Below, piece by piece: positions 27,630 through 36,065 of a stretch of 37,740 bases of DNA. The position numbers were made by a program, and so were the translations under genes. Source of the stretch: Bauldia sp. (GTDB taxonomy: Bacteria; Pseudomonadota; Alphaproteobacteria; Rhizobiales; Kaistiaceae); the NCBI GenBank assembly GCA_020853895.1, contig JADYYB010000001.1, forward strand, positions 1 through 37,740. The letters are read 5' to 3'. The notes under the pieces are model-generated. The model did not search any database, was not told the DNA's origin, and saw only the letters and a list, made by a program, of their open reading frames with translations. How positions within the stretch are numbered: position 1 is the stretch's first letter; every line of letters begins with the position of its first letter.

Positions 27630-30308
27630 CTAGCGACCGTCGCCGCGCGTCAGGAGCTTCAGTTCCTCGGCCCGGCGGACCGCGGCGCGGCGGCTGTTGA
27701 CCCCAAGCTTCTCGTAGATGTTCCTGGTGTGGGTCCGCACCGTGTTGAGCGACACGCCAAGCTCGCGCGCCATGTCGGGGCCGCTGAGGTCGCTGCGCAG
27801 CAGCCGCAGCAATTCGGCCTCGCGCTCGCTCAGCGCTTCGATGAGATCGGGATGGTGGGCGGGCGCGCTTGCCGCCTCGCTTCCGGCGGCGGCAAGCAAC
27901 CGCCGCGCATAGGCGGGAACGATGTCGCGCCTGGCGGCCAGCTTGAGGAGCGCCGTGATGGGCTCGCCTTCGTCGATAAAGGTCCGGACATGGCCTTCGG
28001 GCTCCCCCCGTTCCAGCGCGCGCCGGACGGCGCCGAGGGCTGCCGAGACGTCGCCGTGGGAGCGATGGGCAAGGGCCCGCAGCACCGCGATCTCGACCAC
28101 GCTGCCGCCCCGCCCGCCCGCGAGCGCGGCCGGTTCGAGCCGGTCGAGGAGACCGAGCGCCTGGCCGGCGAGTGCGCGGTCGTCGGCCGCGCGGGCAAGC
28201 AGGAGGCGCGCCAGCCTGAGGTGCTCGAACTCGCGGGCGAAGGCGGGCGCGTCGTCGGCCGTCACGCCCGCCTCGCGCTGCCATCGCATCGCCTCGTCCA
28301 GCCTTCCCAGCCGGATATGGAGCCGCGCCTTCATCGCCGGGATGGGACGGAGATTGGGAAAGAAGTCGCTGACGTAACGCCGTTCGGCCTCGCCCAGATG
28401 ATCGAGGGCGGCGGCAAGATTGCCCTCCGCCGCCTCGAGTCGCGCCCTGGCGACAAGCGAGCGGTAGGGATGCTGCGGAAGGCCGAAGAGCTCGCCGAGC
28501 CCGAGGCTTCTGCCGAGTTGCAGGCGGGCGGCCGCGAACTCGTTCCGCTCGAGATGCAGGAGGCTGAGGCTGGCATGGGCATCGGCCGTTCCGCGGAGCG
28601 TCGGCCGTCCGCCTGCGGTCGCAAGGTCGAGGGCGCTCTCGCAGGCGCGCATCGCTTCGGTCAGGCGCCCCTCGGTGGTCCTGATGTCGGCGAGGGCGAT
28701 CGTCGCGCCGAAGATGTCGGCGATGTGCCCCGCCCGGCGAAGCCCGTTCGCGCATTCGGTCCATGAGCGGCCAGCCGCCTCGAGGTTACCCTCGGTCCAA
28801 TGGACGATTCCGAGGAACCCCGCGGCGCCGGCACGCACCAGATGATCGTCCGCCGGCGCGAGCTCCAGCACGAGCTCGGCGTGCCGGGCGGCGGCAGCGA
28901 TGTCCCCGCGCACCTGGGCGAGCGCGGCGCGATAGAGCTCGATGCTGGCGGGGATGCCGCCGGGCTCCGCGAGCCCCGGCAGCTCCCGCTCGACGTTGGC
29001 GAGCCGTTCCTCGATGCCGTCGAACTCGCCGAGCGAAACGAGCACGCCCGCGTAGCCGGCGCCGAGAGCGGGCCGCGAGCGGATCAGGTGGTCCGGGATG
29101 AGCCTCGCCCAGCCGCGAAAGATCGCCTCGTGCCGGTTCCGGCGCATGTCCGGTATCGCGCGCTCGACGAGCTCGGCCGCCCATTCGAAATCCTCCGCGG
29201 CCAGCGCATGACGGATCGCCTCGGGGGGCTGTCCGTTCAGCTCGAACCAGTCGCTGGCGCGGCGATGGAGGACCGGCAGTTCGCGGCGCTCCTCCTCGCC
29301 CATATGCGAGAGGAGAACGTCGGCGAAGAGGTGGTGGTAGCGATACCATTGCCGCCGGTCGTCGAGCGCTACCACGAAGAGGTTCTGCCGGTCGAGAAGC
29401 TCCAGCATCGGCCGGCCGGTGCCGCCGCGTCCGGTCACCGCGTCGCAGAGCGAGCCGCTCATCCGGCCAAGGATGCAGGTTTGCAGCAGGAAGCGGCGAA
29501 CCTCCTCCGGCTGCCGCTGCAGCACCTCCTCGACCAGGTAGTCGACGATGTACCGGCCGCTCCCGGCGAACTCGGCGATGAACCCCGAGACGTCGTCGCG
29601 CCCCTTCAGCGAGAGCACCGCCAGCTGCAGGGCGGCGATCCAGCCCTCGGTCCGCTCCTCGAGCGTCCCGGTATCGCCGCTGGTCAGGCCGAGGCCCATC
29701 ACCTCGTTGAGATAGGCGGCGGTCTCGCTGGGCGTGAAGCGGAGGTCGGCGGCGCGGATCTCGGCCAGCTCGCCGCGCGCCCGGAGGCGCGCCAGCGGCA
29801 AGGCCGGATCGGCGCGGGTGCTGATCACCATGCGCATGTGTTGCGGAAGGTGGTCGATCAGGAACGCCAACCCATCGAGTATCTCGGCGTGGTCGATGAG
29901 GTGGAAGTCATCCAGCACGAGGTCCACGGGCGCCGGAAGGGCCGCGATCTCGTTGACGAGGATCGCCAGAAAGGACCGGTCGGGTTGCGCCGCTCCCGGC
30001 ATCGCGGGAAACGCCGTGCCCCGACCGGCGGCGGCCGCCTGCAGCGCGGCGACAACCTCCGGCCAGAAGGCGGCCGGCTCGTTGTCGGCCGGGTCGATGG
30101 ACAGCCAGGCGACGGCGGCTCCACCGTCCGACGCGTCTGCCAGCCACTCGGCGAGGAGGGTGGTCTTGCCGAAGCCCGCGGGCGCGGAGATCAGCGTCAG
30201 CCTTGCGCCACCCTCCTTGGGAAGGAGCGCGCGAAGACGCGGTCGCCCGACGAGTTCGCGCCGCGGCTTGGGGACGTGGAGCTTGGTTGCGATGAGAGGG
30301 CCGGCCAT
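27630..30308 (-). CDS. LAL/MalT-type LuxR-family ATP-dependent regulator
   Basis: The product is 892 residues, the usual size for MalT-like regulators. It starts MAGPLIATKLHVP followed by RRELVGRPRL, the standard opening of the STAND ATPase. Walker A is at 42-50 (APAGFGKTT), and a Walker B-like VDLVLDDFHLI with the family DDFH is near 130. Residues ~340-800 are TPR-like helices for effector binding. The C-terminus is a LuxR helix-turn-helix (LSEREAELLRLL, VSLNTVRTHTRNIYEKLGV). It is predicted to bind ATP and a small inducer, oligomerise and activate transcription. It lies upstream of the small gene and membrane protein pair, with a large inverted repeat between, and 96 nt downstream of an AraC gene. 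Confidence 0.93.
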   Translation of the reverse strand: MAGPLIATKLHVPKPRRELVGRPRLRALLPKEGGARLTLISAPAGFGKTTLLAEWLADASDGGAAVAWLSIDPADNEPAAFWPEVVAALQAAAAGRGTAFPAMPGAAQPDRSFLAILVNEIAALPAPVDLVLDDFHLIDHAEILDGLAFLIDHLPQHMRMVISTRADPALPLARLRARGELAEIRAADLRFTPSETAAYLNEVMGLGLTSGDTGTLEERTEGWIAALQLAVLSLKGRDDVSGFIAEFAGSGRYIVDYLVEEVLQRQPEEVRRFLLQTCILGRMSGSLCDAVTGRGGTGRPMLELLDRQNLFVVALDDRRQWYRYHHLFADVLLSHMGEEERRELPVLHRRASDWFELNGQPPEAIRHALAAEDFEWAAELVERAIPDMRRNRHEAIFRGWARLIPDHLIRSRPALGAGYAGVLVSLGEFDGIEERLANVERELPGLAEPGGIPASIELYRAALAQVRGDIAAAARHAELVLELAPADDHLVRAGAAGFLGIVHWTEGNLEAAGRSWTECANGLRRAGHIADIFGATIALADIRTTEGRLTEAMRACESALDLATAGGRPTLRGTADAHASLSLLHLERNEFAAARLQLGRSLGLGELFGLPQHPYRSLVARARLEAAEGNLAAALDHLGEAERRYVSDFFPNLRPIPAMKARLHIRLGRLDEAMRWQREAGVTADDAPAFAREFEHLRLARLLLARAADDRALAGQALGLLDRLEPAALAGGRGGSVVEIAVLRALAHRSHGDVSAALGAVRRALERGEPEGHVRTFIDEGEPITALLKLAARRDIVPAYARRLLAAAGSEAASAPAHHPDLIEALSEREAELLRLLRSDLSGPDMARELGVSLNTVRTHTRNIYEKLGVNSRRAAVRRAEELKLLTRGDGR

Positions 30309-30404
30309 GCCAGCCCAGACTGATGGGCCGAGCCGCGCGGCCGATCAAGTGGCTGCGGCGAATGCCGACCGCCGGCGCGCGTCCCCCGCCGAGCGGGGAT
30401 CGAT

Positions 30405-31487
30405 CTACGCCCGCGGCGTCGTCCGGAAGGCGCCGGCGCCGTTCGGCGCTCGCGTCGGCATCGGGCGGCGGGCTCGTGACCGGCCGGCCGCCGCGCGGCG
30501 ATCCGGCTCCTGGCGGACAAGGCGAAGATCGGACCCGGACGTCGCCCGGCGGAACTGCCCGGGCGGGACGCCGAAGCCTCGCTTGAAGGCGCGGTTGAAG
30601 GCGGCCTCGGAATCGTAGCCAACCTCCGCCGCGATCTGCAGGACGGTGCGCCGCGTGGTCTGCAGGAGCCGCGCGGCGAGCTGGAGGCGCCAGCGCGCCA
30701 GATAGGTCAGCGGCGGCTCGCCGAGGAACCGCATGAAGCGCTCCGCCAGCACCGAGCGCGAGGCGCCCGCTCCGACGGCCAGCTCGGCGAGGGACCACGG
30801 GTGGAAGGGCTGGCGGTGCATGAGGGCGAGCGCGCCGCCCACGACCGGGTCGCGCGCCCCGGCCAGCCAGCCGGTCTGCTCGGGCGGAAGATCCTCCATG
30901 TAGCGCCGCAGCGCCTCGATGAAGAGCGCCTCCGCCATCTTGGCGAGGAGGACCGACTGCCCGGGCCGCTTCTGTCCCGCTTCGCCGACGAGGTGGCGGA
31001 GGGAGCTCTCGAGCCAAGCGCCCGCCGGATAGGAGCGGAGGTTGACCTGGATGATGGCCGGGAGCCCGGCCAGGAACAGCCGGTCGGCATCGCGCTCGCA
31101 GCCGAAATAGCCGCACACGAACCGGGTCATCTCCCCGCCGCCGCCGAGCGTCATCTCGGTGAGCGTGCCCGCCAGGAACTGGCCGAGCGTCGCGCCGCTG
31201 TCGACGTAGGTCGCGGGCGAGCCGTGCTCGACGGTATGGGCCTCGCCATGCGGGTTGATCAGGAGGTCGCCGGCCGAGATCGGCACGCACTCGTCGCGGA
31301 AGCGGACGATCGCCTTGCCCTCGGTGATGAGATGGTAGCCGACGATCCGCTCGGTGCCCGGGGCGAGCAGGTGCGCGACCTCGCATACGGCCGGCACGCG
31401 GAAGCCCCACGGCGAGGTGCACTCCGCGTTGAAGAAGATGGCGCCGGTCATGCGGACCGCGGCAAAGGCTTCCGAGAGGGCGTCCAT
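30405..31487 (-). CDS. AraC-family regulator with N-terminal cupin
   Basis: The product is 360 residues from the ATG at 31487, selected for GGAGG 6 nt upstream. Residues ~10-190 form the cupin_6 sensor (FFNAECTSPWGFRVP, GYHLITEGKA, GDLLINPHGEAHT), and ~205-310 hold the AraC helix-turn-helix pair (WSLAELAVGAGASRSVLAERF, LQIAAEVGYDSEAAFNRAFKRGFG). A ~45-residue Arg-rich tail follows and is probably disordered. It is divergent from the flavin monooxygenase, sharing a 125 bp promoter region, so control of that enzyme by this regulator is likely. Confidence 0.92.
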   Translation of the reverse strand: MDALSEAFAAVRMTGAIFFNAECTSPWGFRVPAVCEVAHLLAPGTERIVGYHLITEGKAIVRFRDECVPISAGDLLINPHGEAHTVEHGSPATYVDSGATLGQFLAGTLTEMTLGGGGEMTRFVCGYFGCERDADRLFLAGLPAIIQVNLRSYPAGAWLESSLRHLVGEAGQKRPGQSVLLAKMAEALFIEALRRYMEDLPPEQTGWLAGARDPVVGGALALMHRQPFHPWSLAELAVGAGASRSVLAERFMRFLGEPPLTYLARWRLQLAARLLQTTRRTVLQIAAEVGYDSEAAFNRAFKRGFGVPPGQFRRATSGSDLRLVRQEPDRRAAAGRSRARRPMPTRAPNGAGAFRTTPRA

Positions 31488-31612
31488 GTTCGGCCTCCGG
31501 CCGGGCGTCCCCCCGCCTTGTCCGCCCGCCGCTGCAAAGAAACGCGGAATTCCGGCAAATCTGGGATCGCGCCGCCCGGCTACCTTGCCGCCGGCCAAGA
31601 ATGGAGGCGCCA

Positions 31613-32833
31613 ATGGACAAGGTTTTCGACGCGATCGTCGTGGGTGCGCGCTGCGCCGGCTCGCCGACGGCGATGCTGCTCGCCCGGAAGGGCTACCGGG
31701 TCCTTCTGGTGGACCGCGCGACCTTTCCCAGCGACACGCTCTCCACCCATCTCGTCCACCCGCTGGGCGTGGACGCGCTGGCGCAATGGGGGCTCCTCGA
31801 CCGTCTCGTCGCCACCGGCTGCCCGCCCATCCACACCTATTCGTTCGATTTCGGCGAGTTCACGCTCGCCGGCGCGCCGGGGACCGCGGAGGCGCCGCTC
31901 GCCTATGGCCCGCGGCGGACGGTCCTCGACAAGCTGCTCCTCGACGCCGCCGCCGAGGCGGGCGCGGAGATCCGCGAGGGTGTCACCGTCGAGGGTCTCC
32001 TGGCCGAGGACGGACGCGTGACCGGCATCCGCGGGCACGCCCGGGACGGCGCGCCGGTCGTCGAGCGGGCCTCCGTGGTGATCGGCGCCGACGGCTGGCA
32101 TTCCACCGTGGCCGAGGCCGTCAAGGCCGAGCGCTACGACGAGAAGCCGCCGATCCTCGCCGGCTACTATTCTTATTGGAGCGGCCTGCCGATGGCCGGC
32201 CGGGCCGAGAACTATGCGGGCGAGCGGCGCGGCTTCCTCGCCATCCCGACCCACGACGATCTGACCATGGTGATCGCGGGCTGGCCCTACGCCGAATTCG
32301 CCGCGAACAAGAAGGACATCGAGGGCAACTATCTCGGGGCGATCGCGATGGCGCCCGCCTTCGCCGAGCGGCTGCGCGGCGCCCGGCGCGAGGCGCCCTT
32401 CGCCGGCGCTGCCGTCGCCAACTATTTCCGCAAGCCCTTCGGACCCGGCTGGGCGCTGGTGGGCGATTCCGGCTATCTCCGGGACTTCATCACCGGGCAG
32501 GGCATCATGGACGCCTTCCGGGATGCCGAGCTCTGCACGGCGGCGCTCGACGAAGCCTTCGGCGGCACGCGCTCGTTCGAAGACGCGATGGCCGGCTACC
32601 AGCAGAGCCGCGACGCGGCGGTGAAGGCGATGTACGAGTTCACCTGCGAGCTCGCCACGCTCGAGCCGCCCCCGCCCGACATGATGCGTCTCTTCCGGGC
32701 CGTGGCGACCAACCAGGCGGCGATGGACGACTTCGCGCGGATGAACGCCGGAACGATATCGCCGGCCCAGTTCTTCGCCCCGGCCAATGTCGAGGCCATG
32801 CTGAAACGCGGCGTCGCCACCTACCCCGCCTGA
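31613..32833 (+). CDS. FAD-dependent monooxygenase-like oxidoreductase
   Basis: The product is 406 residues. The start is taken as the ATG at 31613 because the GGAGG ribosome site lies inside the alternative ATG at 31601. The N-terminal Rossmann motif is VVGARCAGSPTAMLL (G11-x-x-x-x-G16), followed by LLVDRATFPSDTLSTH, a DG-type strand VVIGADGWHSTVA, and a second FAD motif ALVGDSGYLRDFITGQGI. This is the group A flavoprotein monooxygenase/geranylgeranyl-reductase-like fold. The substrate is unknown; aromatic or polyketide hydroxylation is typical of relatives. It is divergent from the cupin-AraC gene, its likely regulator. Confidence 0.88.
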   Translation: MDKVFDAIVVGARCAGSPTAMLLARKGYRVLLVDRATFPSDTLSTHLVHPLGVDALAQWGLLDRLVATGCPPIHTYSFDFGEFTLAGAPGTAEAPLAYGPRRTVLDKLLLDAAAEAGAEIREGVTVEGLLAEDGRVTGIRGHARDGAPVVERASVVIGADGWHSTVAEAVKAERYDEKPPILAGYYSYWSGLPMAGRAENYAGERRGFLAIPTHDDLTMVIAGWPYAEFAANKKDIEGNYLGAIAMAPAFAERLRGARREAPFAGAAVANYFRKPFGPGWALVGDSGYLRDFITGQGIMDAFRDAELCTAALDEAFGGTRSFEDAMAGYQQSRDAAVKAMYEFTCELATLEPPPPDMMRLFRAVATNQAAMDDFARMNAGTISPAQFFAPANVEAMLKRGVATYPA

Positions 32834-32860
32834 CGAGGCGGTGCGCCACGGAGGCGTTTG

Positions 32861-32887
32861 GCGCGCGGCCGGGATGCCGCCGCGCGC
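32861..32887. terminator. GC-rich hairpin between convergent genes
   Basis: GCGCGCGGC and GCCGCGCGC form a 9 bp perfect stem around a 9-base loop, midway between the monooxygenase stop and the stop of the leftward secreted-protein gene. It lacks a T-run, so bidirectional termination is plausible but not certain. Confidence 0.4.
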
Positions 32888-32897
32888 CTGCGCGTCT

Positions 32898-33407
32898 CTA
32901 TTCGACGATGAAGCTGCCGGTCACCTCGACATTGGGCGTGACGGTGTCGTCGAGCACGACGAACGGGAAGGTGCCCCGCCGCATCGGGAAGAAGCTGAAC
33001 CGCGCCGCCGCCCCGAGGCCCTCGCAGTCGATCATGCGGAGCTGCAGGCCCTGGAGGTGGAAGTTGATCTCCGGGACCTCCTGGAAGCCGCTCGCCGGGT
33101 CGCTGACGCTGACCAGGCGGAGATGCGAGTTCGTCCACAGCTCGGGCGCCGAGAAGCTGAGCCCGGCCTCGTTCGCCACGCCCGCGGCGGGGCATTGGAG
33201 ATTGAACCGGTAATAGCCGCCCCAGGCGAGGCGGAACTCGGTCTGCGACAGCGTGATGCCGCCGCCGTTGGTCCCGAGCGTGATCTCGAGGAAGATGTCC
33301 TCGGGCGGCCCCGAGCCGACCTGGCCCGACACCTGCTGCGCGAAAGCGCCGCCCGTCAGCGCCAACGAGACGATCGCACCTGCAATGACCCCTGCCGTTT
33401 TCCTCAT
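32898..33407 (-). CDS. Secreted protein of unknown function
   Basis: The product is 169 residues from the ATG at 33407 (GGAGGAGA 8 nt upstream). A Sec signal peptide is clear: MRKTAGVIAGAIVSLALTGG, cleavage after AFAQ. The mature ~145 residues are beta-rich, with two cysteines (NLQCPAAGV and IDCEGLG) that could pair. The strands EFRLAWGGYYRFNLQC, LWTNSHLRLVSV and FPMRRGTFPFVVLDD give a cupredoxin- or immunoglobulin-like impression, but no His/Met copper ligands are obvious. I do not recognise the family. It lies divergent from nasT across a 239 bp region with an 18 bp palindrome. Confidence 0.72.
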   Translation of the reverse strand: MRKTAGVIAGAIVSLALTGGAFAQQVSGQVGSGPPEDIFLEITLGTNGGGITLSQTEFRLAWGGYYRFNLQCPAAGVANEAGLSFSAPELWTNSHLRLVSVSDPASGFQEVPEINFHLQGLQLRMIDCEGLGAAARFSFFPMRRGTFPFVVLDDTVTPNVEVTGSFIVE

Positions 33408-33494
33408 CGAAGCAATCTCCTCCAGCTTGCCTCCTGAGCCCCGACCATGGCCCAGCCTCAGCCCGACATCACTCGATGGGTTCAATCGGCGTTC

Positions 33495-33512
33495 CCAATG
33501 GCTGGCCATTGG
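33495..33512. promoter_or_regulatory. 18 bp palindrome upstream of nasT and the secreted protein gene
   Basis: CCAATGGC, TG, GCCATTGG is an inverted repeat with perfect 8 bp arms. It lies 88 bp before the leftward gene start and 135 bp before nasT. This fits a dimeric regulator site in a divergent promoter, but the regulator is unknown and the arms are short. Confidence 0.4.
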
Positions 33513-33646
33513 CGGATGAGCGGGCAGCCGCCGGAACGTGACGGGAACGGAGAGGCCGCCGGCGCGAGCCGTCGCGGCCGGAGCGTGCGACCTTCCGGCC
33601 GGCCGCTGGGCGCTTCCCCGGCATATTTCGTGCTGCGCGGCCGAGG

Positions 33647-34237
33647 ATGCCGCCGCCTCCGTCGCTCCACATCGTCATCGTCGACACCAATCGTCTGCGT
33701 GCGGCGATCCTCGAGGAGGGGCTGCGCGAGGCCGGGCACGACCGCGTCACCGTGATCGGCGAGATGACCCATCTCGTGCGCCGTATCGTCGAGGCCGATC
33801 CGGACGTCATCTTCATCGACCTCGAGAACCCCAACCGCGACGCGCTCGAGCAGATGTTCCAGGTCTCGCGCACGGTGCGGCGCCCGATCGCCATGTTCGT
33901 GGACAAGGCCGACAGCTCGGCGATCGAGGCGGCGATCGACGCGGGCGTCTCGACCTATATCGTCGACGGGCTCCGCAAGGAGCGGGTGAAGCCGATCCTC
34001 GACGTCACGATCACCCGCTTCAACGCCTTCAACCGCCTCCGCACCGAGCTCGACCAGGCCCGCCAGGCGCTCGAGGACCGCAAGGTCATCGACAAGGCCA
34101 AGGGCATCCTGATGAGGAGCCGGAACATCACCGAGGAGGAGGCCTATACGCTCCTCCGCTCGACCGCGATGAGCGAGAACAGGCGCCTCGCCGACGTCGC
34201 CCACGGTCTGGTCACCGCCGCCAAGCTGCTGGGGTGA
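33647..34237 (+). CDS. nasT: NasT-like ANTAR antiterminator
   Basis: The product is 196 residues, normal for NasT/AmiR. Residues 6-125 are a receiver-like domain (IVIVDTNRLRAAIL with D13, and VIFIDLENPN with D58). A coiled coil follows, then the ANTAR RNA-binding domain at ~133-195 (DRKVIDKAKGILMRSRNITEEEAYTLLRSTAM, then LADVAHGL). ANTAR proteins bind paired hexaloop hairpins in leader RNAs and prevent termination. In NasS-NasT systems NasS holds NasT until nitrate or nitrite binds. Here the nrtABC operon follows, and its leader contains an ANTAR-target-like RNA and terminator. No nasS is present in the window; it may lie elsewhere. The ribosome site (GAGG directly before ATG) is unusually close. 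Confidence 0.93.
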   Translation: MPPPPSLHIVIVDTNRLRAAILEEGLREAGHDRVTVIGEMTHLVRRIVEADPDVIFIDLENPNRDALEQMFQVSRTVRRPIAMFVDKADSSAIEAAIDAGVSTYIVDGLRKERVKPILDVTITRFNAFNRLRTELDQARQALEDRKVIDKAKGILMRSRNITEEEAYTLLRSTAMSENRRLADVAHGLVTAAKLLG

Positions 34238-34559
34238 GTCGGCCCGGTGCCGGCCCTCGATGCGACCCGACGAAGCGTCGCAATCGCGCGCTCGCCGCGC
34301 TCCATGCTGATCTTCCGGGCAGCAATGCGAAGGTCGGAGCACGCTCGTCGGACCGACCCAAGTCCCCTCGATCGGCGGTCCACCGGCGCTGGAGGCCGAT
34401 GGCTTTCCCGGTGCCGCGGTGAGCGAGCCCGAATGTCGCCACTACGGATTCGCAATGTCTCGACGTTGCCTCCGTAACGGCCGAAAAGCTGAATTTCCAG
34501 GCACTTATGCTCATTAATCGGGCTTGCCGACTATCTGGTCGGATTCTAGCGTTGCGCCA
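34238..34559. other. Promoter and leader region upstream of nrtABC
   Basis: No gene is recognisable; short frames here are chance-like. The region must contain the nrt promoter. A GGCAC-TTATGC sequence near 34499 superficially resembles a sigma-54 site but has the wrong spacing. The nrt leader RNA elements begin just after, at 34560. Confidence 0.45.
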
Positions 34560-34600
34560 ACTAGACAGAGTCTAAGTCGCCGCGCCGCCAATGAGGGCGG
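34560..34600 (+). ncRNA. Two-hairpin ANTAR-target-like leader RNA
   Basis: The first hairpin (34560-34577) pairs ACTAGAC with GTCTAAGT with one bulged A and presents ACAGAG in its apical part. The second (34585-34600) pairs CCGCC with GGCGG around a hexaloop AATGAG. The second has A at loop position 1 and G at position 4, the ANTAR hallmark, and both share A-N-N-G-A-G. They are only ~8 nt apart, as in known ANTAR targets. The first hairpin would have to open its inner pairs to show a true hexaloop. The location between nasT and nrtA strongly supports this. Confidence 0.62.
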
Positions 34601-34670
34601 TCCGGCGACCAGGCCCAACAAGCCCTCCTTCACCAGTCATCCGCCCTGCGATGGGCGACCATAGGCAACG

Positions 34671-34714
34671 ACGCCGTCCAATCGTCCCTCCGCGGACGGT
34701 TGCGCGGCGTTTTT
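34671..34714 (+). terminator. Intrinsic terminator/attenuator in the nrtABC leader
   Basis: A long hairpin pairs ACGCCG (34671-34676) with CGGCGT (34705-34710). An internal loop follows, then CAATCGTCC (34679-34687) pairs with GGACGGTTG (34694-34702) around a 6-base loop. TTTT follows, then CG and TTTT. It lies 39 bp before the nrtA start, as expected for an attenuator. The 5' arm (CGCCG) could alternatively pair with CGGCG at 34603-34607, giving a possible antiterminator state. Confidence 0.7.
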
Positions 34715-34752
34715 CGTTTTCGGCGGCTCGGCCGCGCAAGGGAGTCCCAGAG

Positions 34753-36051
34753 GTGAGCCTTCTTCGATCGGCCGGGGTCAGCCGGCGCACGCTTCTCAAA
34801 ACGGCCTCGGCCGCCGCGGTGGTGGCGGCCGCCCGCGCCGCCTTCCCCTCGGGCGCCTTCGCGCAGGGCGCTGGACCCGAGACCACGCGCGCCGTGCTCG
34901 GCTTCATCGCGCTGACCGACGCTTCGGCCCTGATCGTGGCCAAGGAGAAGGGGCTCTTCGCCAAGTACGGCATGCCCGACGTCGAGGTGGTCAAGCAGGC
35001 CTCGTGGGGTGCCACGCGCGACAATCTCGTCCTCGGCTCGGCCGGCGCGGGCATCGACGGGGCGCACATCCTGACCCCGATGCCCTACCTCATCTCCGCC
35101 GGCAAAGTGACCCAGAACAACATCCCCCTGCCGATGTACATCCTCGCCCGCCTCAATCTCGACGGCCAGGCGATCTCCATCGCCAACACCTACAAGGACC
35201 TCGCCGTCGGCCTCGACGCCTCGACCCTCCGCGAGCCCTTCGCGCAGAGGAAGGCGGCCGGCAACGCCGCCAAGGTGGCGATGACCTTCCCCGGCGGCAC
35301 GCACGACCTCTGGATCCGCTACTGGCTCGCCGCCGGCGGCATCGACCCCGACAACGACGTCGAGACCATCGTGGTCCCGCCCCCGCAGATGGTCGCCAAC
35401 ATGAAGGTCGGCACGATGGACGCCTTCTGTGTCGGCGAGCCGTGGAACGCCCAGCTCGTCAACCAGGGCATCGGCTACACGGCGCTGACCACCGGCGAGC
35501 TCTGGTCCGGCCATCCCGAGAAGAGCTTCGCCATGCGCGCCGACTGGGTCGACGCCAACCCCAACGCCACCCGCGCGCTGCTGATGGCCGTCGAGGAAGC
35601 GCAGATCTGGTGCGAGGACATGGCCAACAAGCAGGAGCTCGCCGAGATCGTCGGCCGCCGGGCCTGGTTCAACGTCCCGCCGGCGGACATCGTCGGGCGC
35701 CTTCGCGGCGAGGTCGACTACGGCACCGGCCGCGTGGTCACCGACAGCCCCTATCTCATGAAGTTCTGGCGCGACCACGCCTCCTATCCGTTCCCGAGCC
35801 ACGACAGCTGGTTCCTCGCCGAGGACATCCGCTGGGGCAAGTTCGAGCCGGAGACCGACATCGCCGCGCTCGTCTCGGCGGTCAATCGCGAGGACCTCTG
35901 GCGCGAGGCGGCAACCGGGCTCGGCATCGCCGCCGCCGACCTGCCGGCCTCGACCTCGCGCGGCGTCGAGACCTTCTTCGACGGCAAGGTGTTCGATCCG
36001 GCCGACCCGGGCGCCTACCTCGCCAGCCTCGACATCAAGCGCATCGCCTGA
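34753..36051 (+). CDS. nrtA: Nitrate-binding ABC transporter protein NrtA, Tat-exported
   Basis: The product is 432 residues from the GTG at 34753, with AAGGGAG about 8 nt upstream; longer frames would run through the terminator. The signal peptide is Tat-type (VSRRTLLKTASAAAVV, cleavage after GAFAQ). The mature protein is the NrtA/CynA/NasS class of nitrate-binding proteins: LGFIALTDASALIVAKEKGLF, WGATRDNL, PGGTHDLWIRYWLAAGGIDP, GEPWNAQLVNQGIGY and FNVPPADIVGRL. It delivers nitrate to NrtBC at the inner membrane. Similar proteins bind bicarbonate or taurine, but the nasT gene and leader make nitrate most likely. Confidence 0.93.
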   Translation: MSLLRSAGVSRRTLLKTASAAAVVAAARAAFPSGAFAQGAGPETTRAVLGFIALTDASALIVAKEKGLFAKYGMPDVEVVKQASWGATRDNLVLGSAGAGIDGAHILTPMPYLISAGKVTQNNIPLPMYILARLNLDGQAISIANTYKDLAVGLDASTLREPFAQRKAAGNAAKVAMTFPGGTHDLWIRYWLAAGGIDPDNDVETIVVPPPQMVANMKVGTMDAFCVGEPWNAQLVNQGIGYTALTTGELWSGHPEKSFAMRADWVDANPNATRALLMAVEEAQIWCEDMANKQELAEIVGRRAWFNVPPADIVGRLRGEVDYGTGRVVTDSPYLMKFWRDHASYPFPSHDSWFLAEDIRWGKFEPETDIAALVSAVNREDLWREAATGLGIAAADLPASTSRGVETFFDGKVFDPADPGAYLASLDIKRIA

Positions 36052-36065
36052 GCGGGAACCCGAGA

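Noticed and set aside
27571-28764. Open frame of 397 codons overlapping the LAL regulator gene on the same strand
   Set aside because: Arg/Pro-rich shadow of the LuxR-domain end of the regulator; the regulator frame carries the motifs.
31545-31554. 10 bp palindrome CGGAATTCCG between the cupin-AraC gene and monooxygenase
   Set aside because: Too short to distinguish from chance, though its position is suitable for an operator.
34497-34515. Possible sigma-54 promoter before nrtA (GGCAC...GC)
   Set aside because: The distance between the GG and GC elements is shorter than the strict sigma-54 spacing.
34591-34752. N-terminal extension of nrtA from an upstream ATG
   Set aside because: It would translate through the leader hairpin and terminator and put 54 residues before the Tat signal; the GTG at 34753 has a ribosome site.
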